Shown here one piece after another: positions 28,843 to 35,424 of a stretch of DNA of 64,000 nt (its first letter is position 1; the number at the start of each line of letters is the position of its first letter). The translations under genes were made by a program, and so were the position numbers. The notes below the pieces were generated by a model. It had not been told where the DNA came from and did not search any database. It worked only from the letters and a program-made list of their open reading frames with translations. Location: positions 4,214,568 to 4,278,567 of the forward strand of contig NZ_KZ987724.1 of assembly GCF_003614185.1 (NCBI RefSeq). Direction: 5' to 3'. Source of the stretch: Paenibacillus aceti (lineage in GTDB: Bacteria > Bacillota > Bacilli > Paenibacillales > Paenibacillaceae).

Positions 28843-29017
28843 GTAAACTACCCCTTTCGGTTATGATCTGCCGCGTTACCGCGGCCTTATAAGCAAGTAA
28901 ACGTTTATAGCGAAGTGCGGGCGGTCTCTTGGCGGAGCGGCCGCGCAAATAATCGTATCGGAGCGCCCCGTATTCGTTAGCCTTGCGTGTAAAAAATGCT
29001 ATGCGCTTAGAAATCAT
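28826..29017 (-). CDS. Small basic island protein
   Basis: 63 residues, MISKRIAFFTRKANEYGALR..., strongly basic (many Arg/Lys), so nucleic-acid binding is possible. AAGGAGG precedes the ATG. Overlaps both neighbours. Confidence 0.6.
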   Translation of the reverse strand: MISKRIAFFTRKANEYGALRYDYLRGRSAKRPPALRYKRLLAYKAAVTRQIITERGSLHEAQS

Positions 29018-29222
29018 GTGCCGGGACCTCCTTCCAGCCAACCGGTGCGAACTCGTCCGGAGTCGCTTCGATGCCGACGTGCTTCAAGTCCTCAATTGCC
29101 CCCGCAATAGCAAGCGGAAGCAGTTCATCGTTAGTTACCGGGAGCGGCGTGTATACGTCGAGTGTGATTCGCCAACCTGCGCGATCCAAGACGCAAGTGT
29201 AACGATGTTCCTCGTGTCTCAT
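29007..29222 (-). CDS. Small hypothetical island protein
   Basis: 71 residues, MRHEEHRYTCVLDRAGWRIT...; amphipathic strands then a helix. GGGGAGG before ATG 29222; overlaps the upstream stop by four bases (ATGA). Confidence 0.6.
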   Translation of the reverse strand: MRHEEHRYTCVLDRAGWRITLDVYTPLPVTNDELLPLAIAGAIEDLKHVGIEATPDEFAPVGWKEVPAHDF

Positions 29223-29521
29223 AGCGTAACCTCCCCACCTATTCCTGCAGCGACTGCCAAGAACTCAAGCGCGGTCATAGAAGCGAGCTTTTGGATTGAA
29301 ATCTTACCCGGTAATACTACGTCAAACAGTAGAGAACCTTTATAGTTACAAACGTATACCTCGCCGTCGATTTCCTCCACGCGCTCAACCACCAAATACG
29401 TACCGCTCACACTCTCGCTTCCAAGATCGACGGACACCGCGACTGATTCGGTTAACATGATACCTTCTCGAATAATCGTCTCGTCCTCGTCGCAAATCTC
29501 CGTTACCTTTACGAAATTCAT
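29219..29521 (-). CDS. Hypothetical island protein
   Basis: 100 residues, MNFVKVTEICDEDETIIREG..., beta-rich (VSGTYLVVERVEEIDGEVYV) with a helical C-terminus. Start ATG 29521 behind GGAGGG; a 44-codon upstream extension overlapping the next gene was rejected. Confidence 0.6.
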   Translation of the reverse strand: MNFVKVTEICDEDETIIREGIMLTESVAVSVDLGSESVSGTYLVVERVEEIDGEVYVCNYKGSLLFDVVLPGKISIQKLASMTALEFLAVAAGIGGEVTL

Positions 29522-29525
29522 CTCA

Positions 29526-29756
29526 TTAACCCTCCAATACAGCCATAACCAAGTCGAGTTCATTTCTCGCAGTGTGAATCTCGTGAAGTAATTTAAGAGT
29601 GAGGCGCGTCTCAAAATGTAAAAATCTGCACTCGTCGACCTTTCCTTTTTCATTGAGGCGTGTTAGAATCGCCGCCTCTTCTTCTATGTCGATAATCACA
29701 ACAAGATCACCCTTCACCACATATGCATAACAGCCTTCCATCTCAAAACTCACCAT
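29526..29756 (-). CDS. Small hypothetical island protein
   Basis: 76 residues, MVSFEMEGCYAYVVKGDLVV..., beta hairpin then a long helix (FETRLTLKLLHEIHTARNEL). Early position in the leftward operon under the CI-like switch suggests a regulatory or early function, which is inference. Confidence 0.6.
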   Translation of the reverse strand: MVSFEMEGCYAYVVKGDLVVIIDIEEEAAILTRLNEKGKVDECRFLHFETRLTLKLLHEIHTARNELDLVMAVLEG

Positions 29757-29770
29757 ATCGAAATCCCCCT

Positions 29771-29863
29771 TTAGTTATGAATTAATAGTTCCAGCGCGAT
29801 CCAATTACCGCCGCGAGTCCTTACATAAAGCCGCCCGTTGATTTGTCTACCTCCGCTGTACAT
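29771..29863 (-). CDS. Possible 30-residue leader protein
   Basis: MYSGGRQINGRLYVRTRGGN..., 30 residues; GGGGG lies seven bases before ATG 29863. It is the first possible gene of the leftward operon. The frame extends upstream but that part overlaps the promoter. Too short for certainty. Confidence 0.35.
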   Translation of the reverse strand: MYSGGRQINGRLYVRTRGGNWIALELLIHN

Positions 29864-29947
29864 GATCCGGCCCCCTTGTCCTAAAAATGGCATGACAAAC
29901 AAGCAGAAAGTTGTGGCTTTTTCTGTAAATAGACTGTATACTACAAC

Positions 29948-30007
29948 TGTACGCATTTACGTACAACCTGTGATTTGATTATAACGTACGCTTATGCGTA
30001 CAGTCAA
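29948..30007. promoter_or_regulatory. Divergent lysogeny-type switch with two operators
   Basis: Leftward promoter TTGACT (30007-30002), 18-bp spacer, TATAAT (29983-29978). The spacer contains the perfect palindrome GTACGCTTATGCGTAC (29986-30001). A second operator TGTACGCATTTACGTACA (29948-29965) overlaps another leftward pair, TTGTAC and TAGTAT. Operator centres are 37 bp apart. A weaker rightward pair (TTGATT ... TACAGT) could serve the repressor gene at 30031. Confidence 0.8.
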
Positions 30008-30030
30008 TACCTATTTTAGAGGAGATATTT

Positions 30031-30255
30031 ATGGGGATAAGAATTAAGGTTACTTTTGGCGAGTTATTAGAGCAACGGGGAATGTCTTTGAGTGAATTAT
30101 CCGAACTGTCCAACGTTAGACGCGCGGCTCTCTCCGAGTTAGTAAACGGCAAGCGCGAAAATATTAACTTTGAACACATCGTAAAAATCGCGGAAGCACT
30201 CGGGACAACTGATATTAATCAAATCATTACTATCGTGGGAGATTCCGAGGAATAA
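30031..30255 (+). CDS. CI-like XRE repressor
   Basis: 74 residues. Helix-turn-helix MSLSELSELSNVRRAALSEL (about 18-37), followed by VNGKRENINFEHIVKIAEALGT, the typical small Cro/CI or YozG-type repressor. GAGGAG precedes ATG 30031. Divergent to the leftward operon and next to two palindromic operators, so it is the best candidate for the master repressor of the island. It has no C-terminal peptidase domain, so induction by RecA-type cleavage is unlikely; an antirepressor is more probable. Confidence 0.85.
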   Translation: MGIRIKVTFGELLEQRGMSLSELSELSNVRRAALSELVNGKRENINFEHIVKIAEALGTTDINQIITIVGDSEE

Positions 30256-30278
30256 TCGCTATCCTGCGGCGATCGTTA

Positions 30279-30557
30279 TTGCCGGGACAGCGAGCAGCTA
30301 TCGTTTTGGAATTTACGGAGTTGGTCGAGGAGTTGCGGGAGAAGGCAAGGTCGCAGAGGTTTGCGAACTTAAAAAAAGGTGAGGAAGTCCCCGAAAGCCC
30401 AGCTTTGGGCGCTCGGGAGCTCCGGGGTAAAATCGCAAGAACACTCGCAGAGAGAGCAGGTATCGGAAAGTCGTCGATGGAGTACCTAATCGCAGTCCAA
30501 CGCGACGAGCCCGGATTATTCGAACGAGTAAAATCCGGAGAGATTACGATCAACTAG
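30279..30557 (+). CDS. Fragment of a ParB/KorB-like DNA-binding protein
   Basis: 92 residues from a possible TTG at 30279. GKIARTLAERAGIGKSSMEYLIAVQRDEPGLFERVKSGEITIN matches the segment of phage/plasmid ParB-like proteins that normally continues INxAYxxV; here a TAG stops it right after ITIN. The start lacks a clear ribosome site. Most likely a truncated remnant. Confidence 0.4.
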   Translation: MPGQRAAIVLEFTELVEELREKARSQRFANLKKGEEVPESPALGARELRGKIARTLAERAGIGKSSMEYLIAVQRDEPGLFERVKSGEITIN

Positions 30558-30597
30558 ATGCTCCCCATCTGAGTTCCTTCGTATAAAAGAGCGGAAT

Positions 30598-30879
30598 ATG
30601 CGCGAAATTGTCAATAGGGCATACACGGATTTGGGACGGGAGTTAAAGGAAGCACAAGATACTCTAGCGGGGAAAAATCAATATAACGGGCTGTTTGTCG
30701 CGTGGCTTGACTACATGGGCTACCCTCGGCGAACTGCTTACGAACTGATAAACAGGTACGATGAGCTTTTGCGGATTCCGCAAAACCTTAGAGATACTTT
30801 CGAGGCTCTCCCGATCAGTCTTTCAAAACAGATATCTACACCTTCGGCAGAGTCCACGGAACCAAAACGCCAGCACTAA
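30598..30879 (+). CDS. Probable truncated phage-type protein
   Basis: 93 residues, [20 protein letters not shown]..., with [29 protein letters not shown] and [16 protein letters not shown], a pattern of phage/plasmid proteins related to DUF3102. The ribosome site is weak and the C-terminus stops early where it overlaps the following DUF3102 frame, suggesting a deletion joined two related genes. Confidence 0.4.
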   Translation: MREIVNRAYTDLGRELKEAQDTLAGKNQYNGLFVAWLDYMGYPRRTAYELINRYDELLRIPQNLRDTFEALPISLSKQISTPSAESTEPKRQH

Positions 30880-31445
30880 CCACCGACCTCCCGACAATCA
30901 CAGCCGAAATTAACGCATACAAACGCGTTGCAGGCGAAGCAATATTCGAGATAGGCCGTCGCTTGAAGCACGTAAAGGAGAACGACTTAGCCCATGGGTA
31001 GTACCTCGAGTGGCTACAGACCGTTGATATGACACCGCGACACGCGCAGCAGTTTGTCCAGTTGGTAGACGAGTTCAAGGTAAATGCGAAATCGGTTGCG
31101 CATTTGGGAATCGCAAAACTCCTGCAAATCGCGCAACTACCGTCTGATGTTGATCGATCTGATTTCGTATCAGAAACGCACACGATCCCGTCAACCGGCG
31201 CAACCAAAACGGTCGACGAAATGACGGTCCGTGAGCTACGCGAGGTTAAATCGGCACTCAAAGCGGAAAGGGAGGCGCGAGAAAAAGCGGAGGCGGATTA
31301 GGAAGCCGTTCGAGAAGCGTTAGATAAACGCCCTCTAGTCGAGTACATGGACATAGAGCCGCGGATTAGGGCGCGTGTTAAAATGCGAAACTGGACTCGC
31401 GCGGGGATGCTGCGGAGCCCAGTGTTTGAGAGGTTTATAATCTAG
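30830..31445 (+). pseudogene. DUF3102 family protein, interrupted by two amber codons
   Basis: One frame reads [50 protein letters not shown]-stop-YLEWLQTVDMTP, LGIAKLLQIAQLPSD, TVDEMTVREL, KAEAD-stop-EAVREALDKRP and ends at TAG 31443. This is a DUF3102 protein (phage/plasmid, function unknown) with TAG at 30999-31001 and 31299-31301. In both places the frame and family pattern continue, consistent with GAG-to-TAG point mutations. No start codon with a ribosome site is visible. Confidence 0.7.
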
Positions 31446-32092
31446 TTTTTAGTTTTTGAAGTTCTCATCTTACGGTATTCTTTAGCAAGAGATTGCTTTC
31501 TTTCTTCAAGTAGATTATGTACCTCTATGGCCCTATCGAGGCTATCCTTAATATGTTTTTCTACTTTAGAGTTATCATTTCGAGGAGACGATTTAAATAT
31601 AATTGTGTCTCCATCGAGAGTTCTAAACTTTGCATCAAGGACCTCAAATACGGACCACTCTAATTTTTCCGCCAGCTCGGGCGATTTGGTGTTTATAATA
31701 TCAATAAATTTATCTATGGCCCTCTCTTTGTACTCGAGAGTCGCGCCCTCGTCGGGAGTATCATCATAATTGACGAATTCAGTCCGCTTCACTGCTGATA
31801 TAAATTTCGTTTCACGCGTGATAACATACAACATACTAATCTCAGCGCTGTAGTTTTTTAAGAACGTATCCTTTCTTTGTTCGTCAAGTGTTTTCTTCAC
31901 ACCAAACCACGTAAATAACCCTCCAATTATTGCACCCAAAAAAGCAAGAATATCCATATCCTTAATGTTTATTATTGGACCAAGTTTAATCAACAGCGCC
32001 AGAAGAATTAAAAAACAGCAAGAACAAGCAAGTACCAGAAAAATATTAACTAAAAGATTTCTTATTGGATTAGTATAATCTTTTTTGAACAT
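31442..32092 (-). CDS. Membrane protein, two N-terminal TM segments, possible exclusion/defence cargo
   Basis: 216 residues. Two membrane segments (about 15-36 and 47-63), then a charged cytoplasmic region (about 70-216) with KKTLDEQRKDTFLKNYSAEI and a basic C-terminal helix. The gene is visibly more AT-rich than its neighbours and faces the opposite way from the decayed genes before it, which suggests separate acquisition. The TM-TM-GVKKTLDEQRK layout resembles small membrane proteins often found as accessory or abortive-infection genes, but there is no diagnostic motif. Confidence 0.65.
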   Translation of the reverse strand: MFKKDYTNPIRNLLVNIFLVLACSCCFLILLALLIKLGPIINIKDMDILAFLGAIIGGLFTWFGVKKTLDEQRKDTFLKNYSAEISMLYVITRETKFISAVKRTEFVNYDDTPDEGATLEYKERAIDKFIDIINTKSPELAEKLEWSVFEVLDAKFRTLDGDTIIFKSSPRNDNSKVEKHIKDSLDRAIEVHNLLEERKQSLAKEYRKMRTSKTKN

Positions 32093-32106
32093 AAAATGAT
32101 TTCACC

Positions 32107-32262
32107 CTACATCGCATATTTAAACGTACAACTCTCGCGGAGATATCGCTCTCCTCCGATCCTCACGCTATTTTCCGTTATGTCCTTGATCTTCCCGCTT
32201 CCGACAAGCTCGTCCGCGACGAATACAACGATTGGCGACCGGTCTCCTTTCGTATATATACC
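32107..32262 (-). pseudogene. Remnant of a small beta-rich protein gene
   Basis: The minus strand reads GIYTKGDRSPIVVFVADELV, then GSGKIKDITENSVRIGGERY and LRESCTFKYAM before TAG. It looks protein-coding, but no ATG/GTG/TTG is in frame; an ATG a few bases upstream (MVKF) is one base out of frame, as if a frameshift inactivated it. Confidence 0.4.
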
Positions 32263-32303
32263 GAAATTTTACCATATTTCGCGGAGAAATGTCTCAACGG
32301 AAA

Positions 32304-32363
32304 TTTAATACGTGCACAAGCACGTATTAAACTATTGACACGTATCATCATACGTGTTATATT
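32304..32363 (+). promoter_or_regulatory. hicAB promoter with two palindromic operators
   Basis: TTGACA (32335-32340), 17-bp spacer, TATATT (32358-32363). The spacer is inside the perfect palindrome ACACGTATCATCATACGTGT (32338-32357). A second perfect palindrome, TTTAATACGTGC-acaa-GCACGTATTAAA (32304-32331), lies just upstream; both share TACGTG. They are the expected sites for HicB's ribbon-helix-helix domain. Confidence 0.9.
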
Positions 32364-32386
32364 AGAAGTGTAAGGACGGTGTCGCT

Positions 32387-32578
32387 ATGAAAGGATACTC
32401 TTCGAGGGAATTAATAAAACTAATCGAAGCCGACGGGTGGTACTACATAAGAGCAACAGGCGACCACTACCAATTCAAACATCCTACTAAACCCGGCAAG
32501 GTTACAATCCCTCACCCGAACAAAGATTTACCGCAAAAGACAATCGCAAGTATTCTGAAACAGGCGGGGCTGAAATAA
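32387..32578 (+). CDS. hicA: HicA-type toxin (mRNA interferase)
   Basis: 63 residues. SSRELIKLIEADGWYYIRATGDHYQFKHP, VTIPHPNKDLPQKTIASILKQAGL is the complete double-stranded-RNA-binding-like HicA fold; the catalytic His is in GDHYQF. HicA cleaves mRNA when free. AAGGA precedes the ATG by ten bases. hicB follows after 23 bp under the same promoter. Confidence 0.92.
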   Translation: MKGYSSRELIKLIEADGWYYIRATGDHYQFKHPTKPGKVTIPHPNKDLPQKTIASILKQAGLK

Positions 32579-32601
32579 GCCCCTCCTAAGGAGGTTTATA
32601 T

Positions 32602-33021
32602 ATGAAAGACCGCTATGTTTACCCCGCAATTTTCGATTATGCGGCCGATGGAATTTCCGTAGAGTTCCCGGATTTGCCTGGCGCAATCACTTGCGGAGAC
32701 ACAGACGAAGAAGCGTTGTATATGGCGAAGGATTGCCTCGGCCTACACGTTTACGGAATGGAAGAAGACGGCGACGTAATCCCCGAACCATCTCGTGCAG
32801 CCGATATCGTCACAGAACCGAATCAAGTCATCGTATTAATTGATGTCTGGATGCCGCCGGTTCGTGATAACATGGCGGAACGTGCCGTTAAGAAGACGCT
32901 AACCATTCCGAAATGGCTTGATGATATCGCCGCAGAAAATAAGGTCAATTATTCGCACGTCTTACAGGACGCGTTAAAGGAATATCTCGGTGTGAGTGAT
33001 CGTAAAAAGGTGCGCGACTAA
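32602..33021 (+). CDS. hicB: HicB-type antitoxin
   Basis: 139 residues. N-terminal partial RNase H-like fold (YVYPAIFDYAADGISVEFPDLPGAITCGDT, about 4-33, to about 85) that caps HicA, and a C-terminal ribbon-helix-helix domain (KKTLTIPKWLDDIAAENKVNYSHVLQDAL, about 100-130) for operator binding. AAGGAGG precedes the ATG. Longer than minimal HicB because of the DNA-binding domain. Confidence 0.92.
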   Translation: MKDRYVYPAIFDYAADGISVEFPDLPGAITCGDTDEEALYMAKDCLGLHVYGMEEDGDVIPEPSRAADIVTEPNQVIVLIDVWMPPVRDNMAERAVKKTLTIPKWLDDIAAENKVNYSHVLQDALKEYLGVSDRKKVRD

Positions 33022-33039
33022 TCGCTCAATTTATGCGAA

Positions 33040-33075
33040 AAACCGGAGCGTTCCCCGTATGGAAACGTCTGGTTT
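33040..33075 (+). terminator. hicAB terminator
   Basis: AAACCGGAGCGTTCC ... GGAAACGTCTGGTTT imperfect hairpin followed by CATTGTTATT, 19 bp after hicB. Confidence 0.5.
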
Positions 33076-33186
33076 CATTGTTATTCCCCCACTGTTCGGC
33101 TTTCAGTATTTAGTGCTAAGTAAACTATTTGTTGATAAATCAGTCAACAATGTGTAAACTAAAATTGACAAAACCGATAACGAAAT

Positions 33187-33292
33187 TATCGTTACCGGCT
33201 AATTCGCGAGGTAAGGGTATTTAACTAAAATCGAAGAAGTAATACAAGTAGTAGTCGGTTTCTCCGCCAAGAGACCGGCTACTTTTTCTTTT
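33187..33292 (+). ncRNA. Candidate antisense antitoxin RNA
   Basis: Plus-strand TTGACA at 33165-33170 with TATCGT 16 bp on could start an RNA that ends at a strong terminator: GTAGTCGGTTTCTC / GAGACCGGCTAC hairpin (33251-33282) then TTTTTCTTTT. This end is complementary to the 3' end of the toxin-like ORF on the other strand. Gene-free otherwise (33076-33250). Confidence 0.35.
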
Positions 33293-33398
33293 CTACTGAC
33301 TTAATCAAGTCAAGGATAAACTTCATAAAAGTTAACATAAAAATCATTGCTGTAAAAATTAATGTTATTACTTGATAGGTGTCTATTACTATCACCAC
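33279..33398 (-). CDS. Holin-like type I toxin peptide
   Basis: 39 residues from a GTG at 33398: MVIVIDTYQVITLIFTAMIF followed by a second hydrophobic stretch and the tail SVEKKK. One membrane helix plus a lysine tail, with the DTYQxI opening, is the pattern of Firmicute type I toxins (TxpA/BsrG and 'putative holin-like toxin'). GAGGT stands ten bases upstream. An extended -10 (TGGTATAAT, near 33425) gives a short leader. The AAAAAGTAG end is the complement of the antisense RNA's U-tract. It kills or stops the cell by membrane damage if the family assignment is right. Confidence 0.6.
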   Translation of the reverse strand: MVIVIDTYQVITLIFTAMIFMLTFMKFILDLIKSVEKKK

Positions 33399-33494
33399 CG
33401 GGCCGCTTACCTCGCAGATATATTATACCAGACTATATCTTGTTGATGCATCTGAAAAGGACGCCATTTTTATTTTTACGAGATTTATATTTTT

Positions 33495-34262
33495 TCATTT
33501 CGCGGCCCTCTTCCGTTTGTACCGAAGCGCCTTATATTGCGCCAGCGCCGTCTTATATGCATCAACAAATAGGCCGACCGGATTTTTAACGTCGATCCGG
33601 GGCAGATTGGTGCGCATGTCTATCGTCATCATGACGTACTGCTCCGCGGCTAAATCTATTATTTCCGGATCGAGACGGTCGGGAAAATGGCGTAGAAGTG
33701 CCGCATATATATCCGCGAAATAAAAGTCACCGACTGCGTGCGTGTCGTTAAGTGGGATTGTGGATAGACGACGAGATAAGGCGGAAAGAGTAGCGTCATT
33801 CGTACAATCATTCTTAAAGTCATTATTATTTAAATCATTAATTACTAGGGGCGGTTTCACCGTAGACGGTTTTTCCATATCGGGAATTTCCGCTTGTGGA
33901 ATATCCGCACTTGGCTCCGGCTCTTGTGGCTCGATCGGCTCAACCGGGCGCTCAAATACAACCGTCTCATATCCGGTTATACGCTTCGTATCGGGGTCGC
34001 GTGTCTGGCGGCGCTCAATGTATCCCGCGGCTTCTAATTCTTTAATCGCTGAATAAACCGCGTCTTTGCCGTCTTTTGAACGTTTGACGAGGTCTGAAAC
34101 ATAAACGCGCCAGTCTGACGGTTTAGAGAGCAAATAGCCGAGCAGCCCCTTCGCTTTCCACGAAAGGCGCTCATCTGATAGAAAATATGGGTCAATAATC
34201 GCGTAAGAAGAATCACGCTTTGATACGCGGACAATACCGCCCTTACGTTGTTCTGTCGTCAT
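33495..34262 (-). CDS. Winged-helix replication-type protein
   Basis: 255 residues. IDPYFLSDERLSWKAKGLLGYLLSKPSDWRVYVSDLVKRSKDGKDAVYSAIKELEAAGYI (about 24-83) is the winged-helix domain found in Firmicute phage/plasmid replication organisers (RepA/DnaD-like). A Pro/Glu-rich linker (about 108-145) and a helical C-terminal region (about 175-245, DIYAALLRHFPDRLDPEIID) follow. Its ATG overlaps the integrase stop as TAATG, so translation is coupled to the integrase. It may act in island replication or excision control. Confidence 0.7.
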   Translation of the reverse strand: MTTEQRKGGIVRVSKRDSSYAIIDPYFLSDERLSWKAKGLLGYLLSKPSDWRVYVSDLVKRSKDGKDAVYSAIKELEAAGYIERRQTRDPDTKRITGYETVVFERPVEPIEPQEPEPSADIPQAEIPDMEKPSTVKPPLVINDLNNNDFKNDCTNDATLSALSRRLSTIPLNDTHAVGDFYFADIYAALLRHFPDRLDPEIIDLAAEQYVMMTIDMRTNLPRIDVKNPVGLFVDAYKTALAQYKALRYKRKRAAK

Positions 34263-34873
34263 TAGTGCGAGCCCTCCCGCTTCATAATCCGCGTAAGAGG
34301 CGAGTGTTTCCGATGTTCGTCAGCAATACTTTCTTCGCTAATTTGGACGTACTTCCGCGTTGTTGATATGTCCGCGTGCCCCATGATCTTCTGTAAATGA
34401 AATATACTCATCCCGTTCTCTGCCGCCATTGTCGCAAAATTGTGGCGCAGCACGTGCGGCGATACACTCCGCCCCAGCTTAGCCTTCTCCGCGTATCTAT
34501 CAAACGACTTTTGGATCGTCTTATCGCTTAATTGGTCCCCGTAATTCGTTGTAAATACATACGATGTCTCGAAATGCTCCGCGGACTCTGTTATCAACTG
34601 CTTCAATAGGCGCGCAGTTTCTGTTGACAAGGGAAGTATCCGAGATTTCCTATTCTTATTTTTCGCGGCAGGTAATAGTATGAGCTTCCGTACGAAATCA
34701 ATCTCTGACTTCTCAAGTGCGCATATTTCATTAAGTCTGAGGCCAGTGTCCAAAATTAACGTCATGATTATCGCGTCCCTCCACTGAGCCCACTGCCGTT
34801 GATCAGGCGCCTTTAAGAAACGACGCAGCTCCTCCTCTGTCAAAGGCGTAACTGTATCGACGTCCTGGCGCAT
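34262..34873 (-). CDS. Tyrosine integrase, C-terminal catalytic part
   Basis: 203 residues holding the complete catalytic set of a XerC/D-like phage integrase: Arg in TGLRLNE, the beta-hairpin Lys in NRKSRILPL, HVLRH (His and Arg), His in MGHAD and the nucleophilic Tyr in TRKYVQI. The reading frame is open upstream of the first Met as NPAANLSLMRQDVDTV, a phrase that normally follows the N-terminal domain, so this is the second half of one ancestral gene. The two halves are joined by a frame change at 34896-34900. Confidence 0.85.
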   Translation of the reverse strand: MRQDVDTVTPLTEEELRRFLKAPDQRQWAQWRDAIIMTLILDTGLRLNEICALEKSEIDFVRKLILLPAAKNKNRKSRILPLSTETARLLKQLITESAEHFETSYVFTTNYGDQLSDKTIQKSFDRYAEKAKLGRSVSPHVLRHNFATMAAENGMSIFHLQKIMGHADISTTRKYVQISEESIADEHRKHSPLTRIMKREGSH

Positions 34874-34895
34874 TAGAGACAGGTTAGCGGCCGGA

Positions 34896-35288
34896 TTACG
34901 GCTTATTCAAAACGGCAAAGAACGTCCTTAGAACGCGAATACGAACGTTTACTGATGCCGGAGAGAGGCCGCGCCGATCCTTCTCAAACTCCGCTTTATA
35001 CGGATGCCCTGCGTAATACTCCTTTTCTTTCGCGCACCATATTACATAATCGCGAAGTAAATCCGCGGTAACGTCTTGGATCGATATCTCTCCGCGATGG
35101 TCGGCTACCCATTCGATAAAGTACCGCATGTTCTTAACGTAGCCCTCGATCGTGCCTTCCTTGAGATTGTTTGCGCGCTTAACCTTTACTACGAAGTCTA
35201 CCGCCTCATTGAGCGTGTACGATGGCAGGCCAACATCCGCAATAGGCTCCCGTTGGTTCAGCGTCTTTTTTCCAGTACGTTTATCCAT
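34896..35288 (-). pseudogene. Tyrosine integrase, N-terminal DNA-binding part (frameshifted)
   Basis: 130 residues from ATG 35288 with AGGAGG nine bases upstream. LNEAVDFVVKVKRANNLKEGTIEGYVKNMRYFIEWV (about 26-61) and NVRIRVLRTFFAVLN form the SAM-like core-binding domain. It ends in CCG-TAA, and skipping the T restores the frame of the catalytic half (AAT CCG GCC: NPA). Either a mutation split the gene, or a +1 shift at the stop joins the halves; the linker is also a few residues short of the usual. Its ribosome site lies inside a terminator-like hairpin. Confidence 0.75.
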
Positions 35289-35325
35289 AACAAAAAACCT
35301 CCTACGCTTTATCAACGTAGAAGGT
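35289..35325 (-). terminator. Island-borne copy of the tRNA-Ser terminator, containing the integrase Shine-Dalgarno
   Basis: ACCTTCTACG / CGTAGGAGGT stem (one G-U), 9-nt loop, then TTTTTTG on the minus strand. The 3' arm contains AGGAGG of the integrase start. It closely matches the chromosomal terminator at 18790-18823 (16 and 12 identical bases in the two arms). Confidence 0.75.
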
Positions 35326-35369
35326 CGGAATCACTCAGGTATGTTTAAATCAACTAGCGCTCACTCGCG

Positions 35370-35397
35370 TCCAGTTTCCGTACACATAACGTACTGA
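35370..35397 (+). repeat. Candidate integrase arm-type site, right
   Basis: 28 bp (core CAGTTTCCGTACACATAACG) matching 18947-18974 at 23 of 28 positions, same orientation, 28 bp inside attR. Confidence 0.5.
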
Positions 35398-35424
35398 AAA
35401 CGTGATAATGACGCGGTATTAAAG

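Noticed and set aside
18903-35424. Complete prophage or integrative conjugative element
   Set aside because: No large terminase, portal, capsid, tail-tube, lysis, relaxase, coupling protein or secretion genes are visible.
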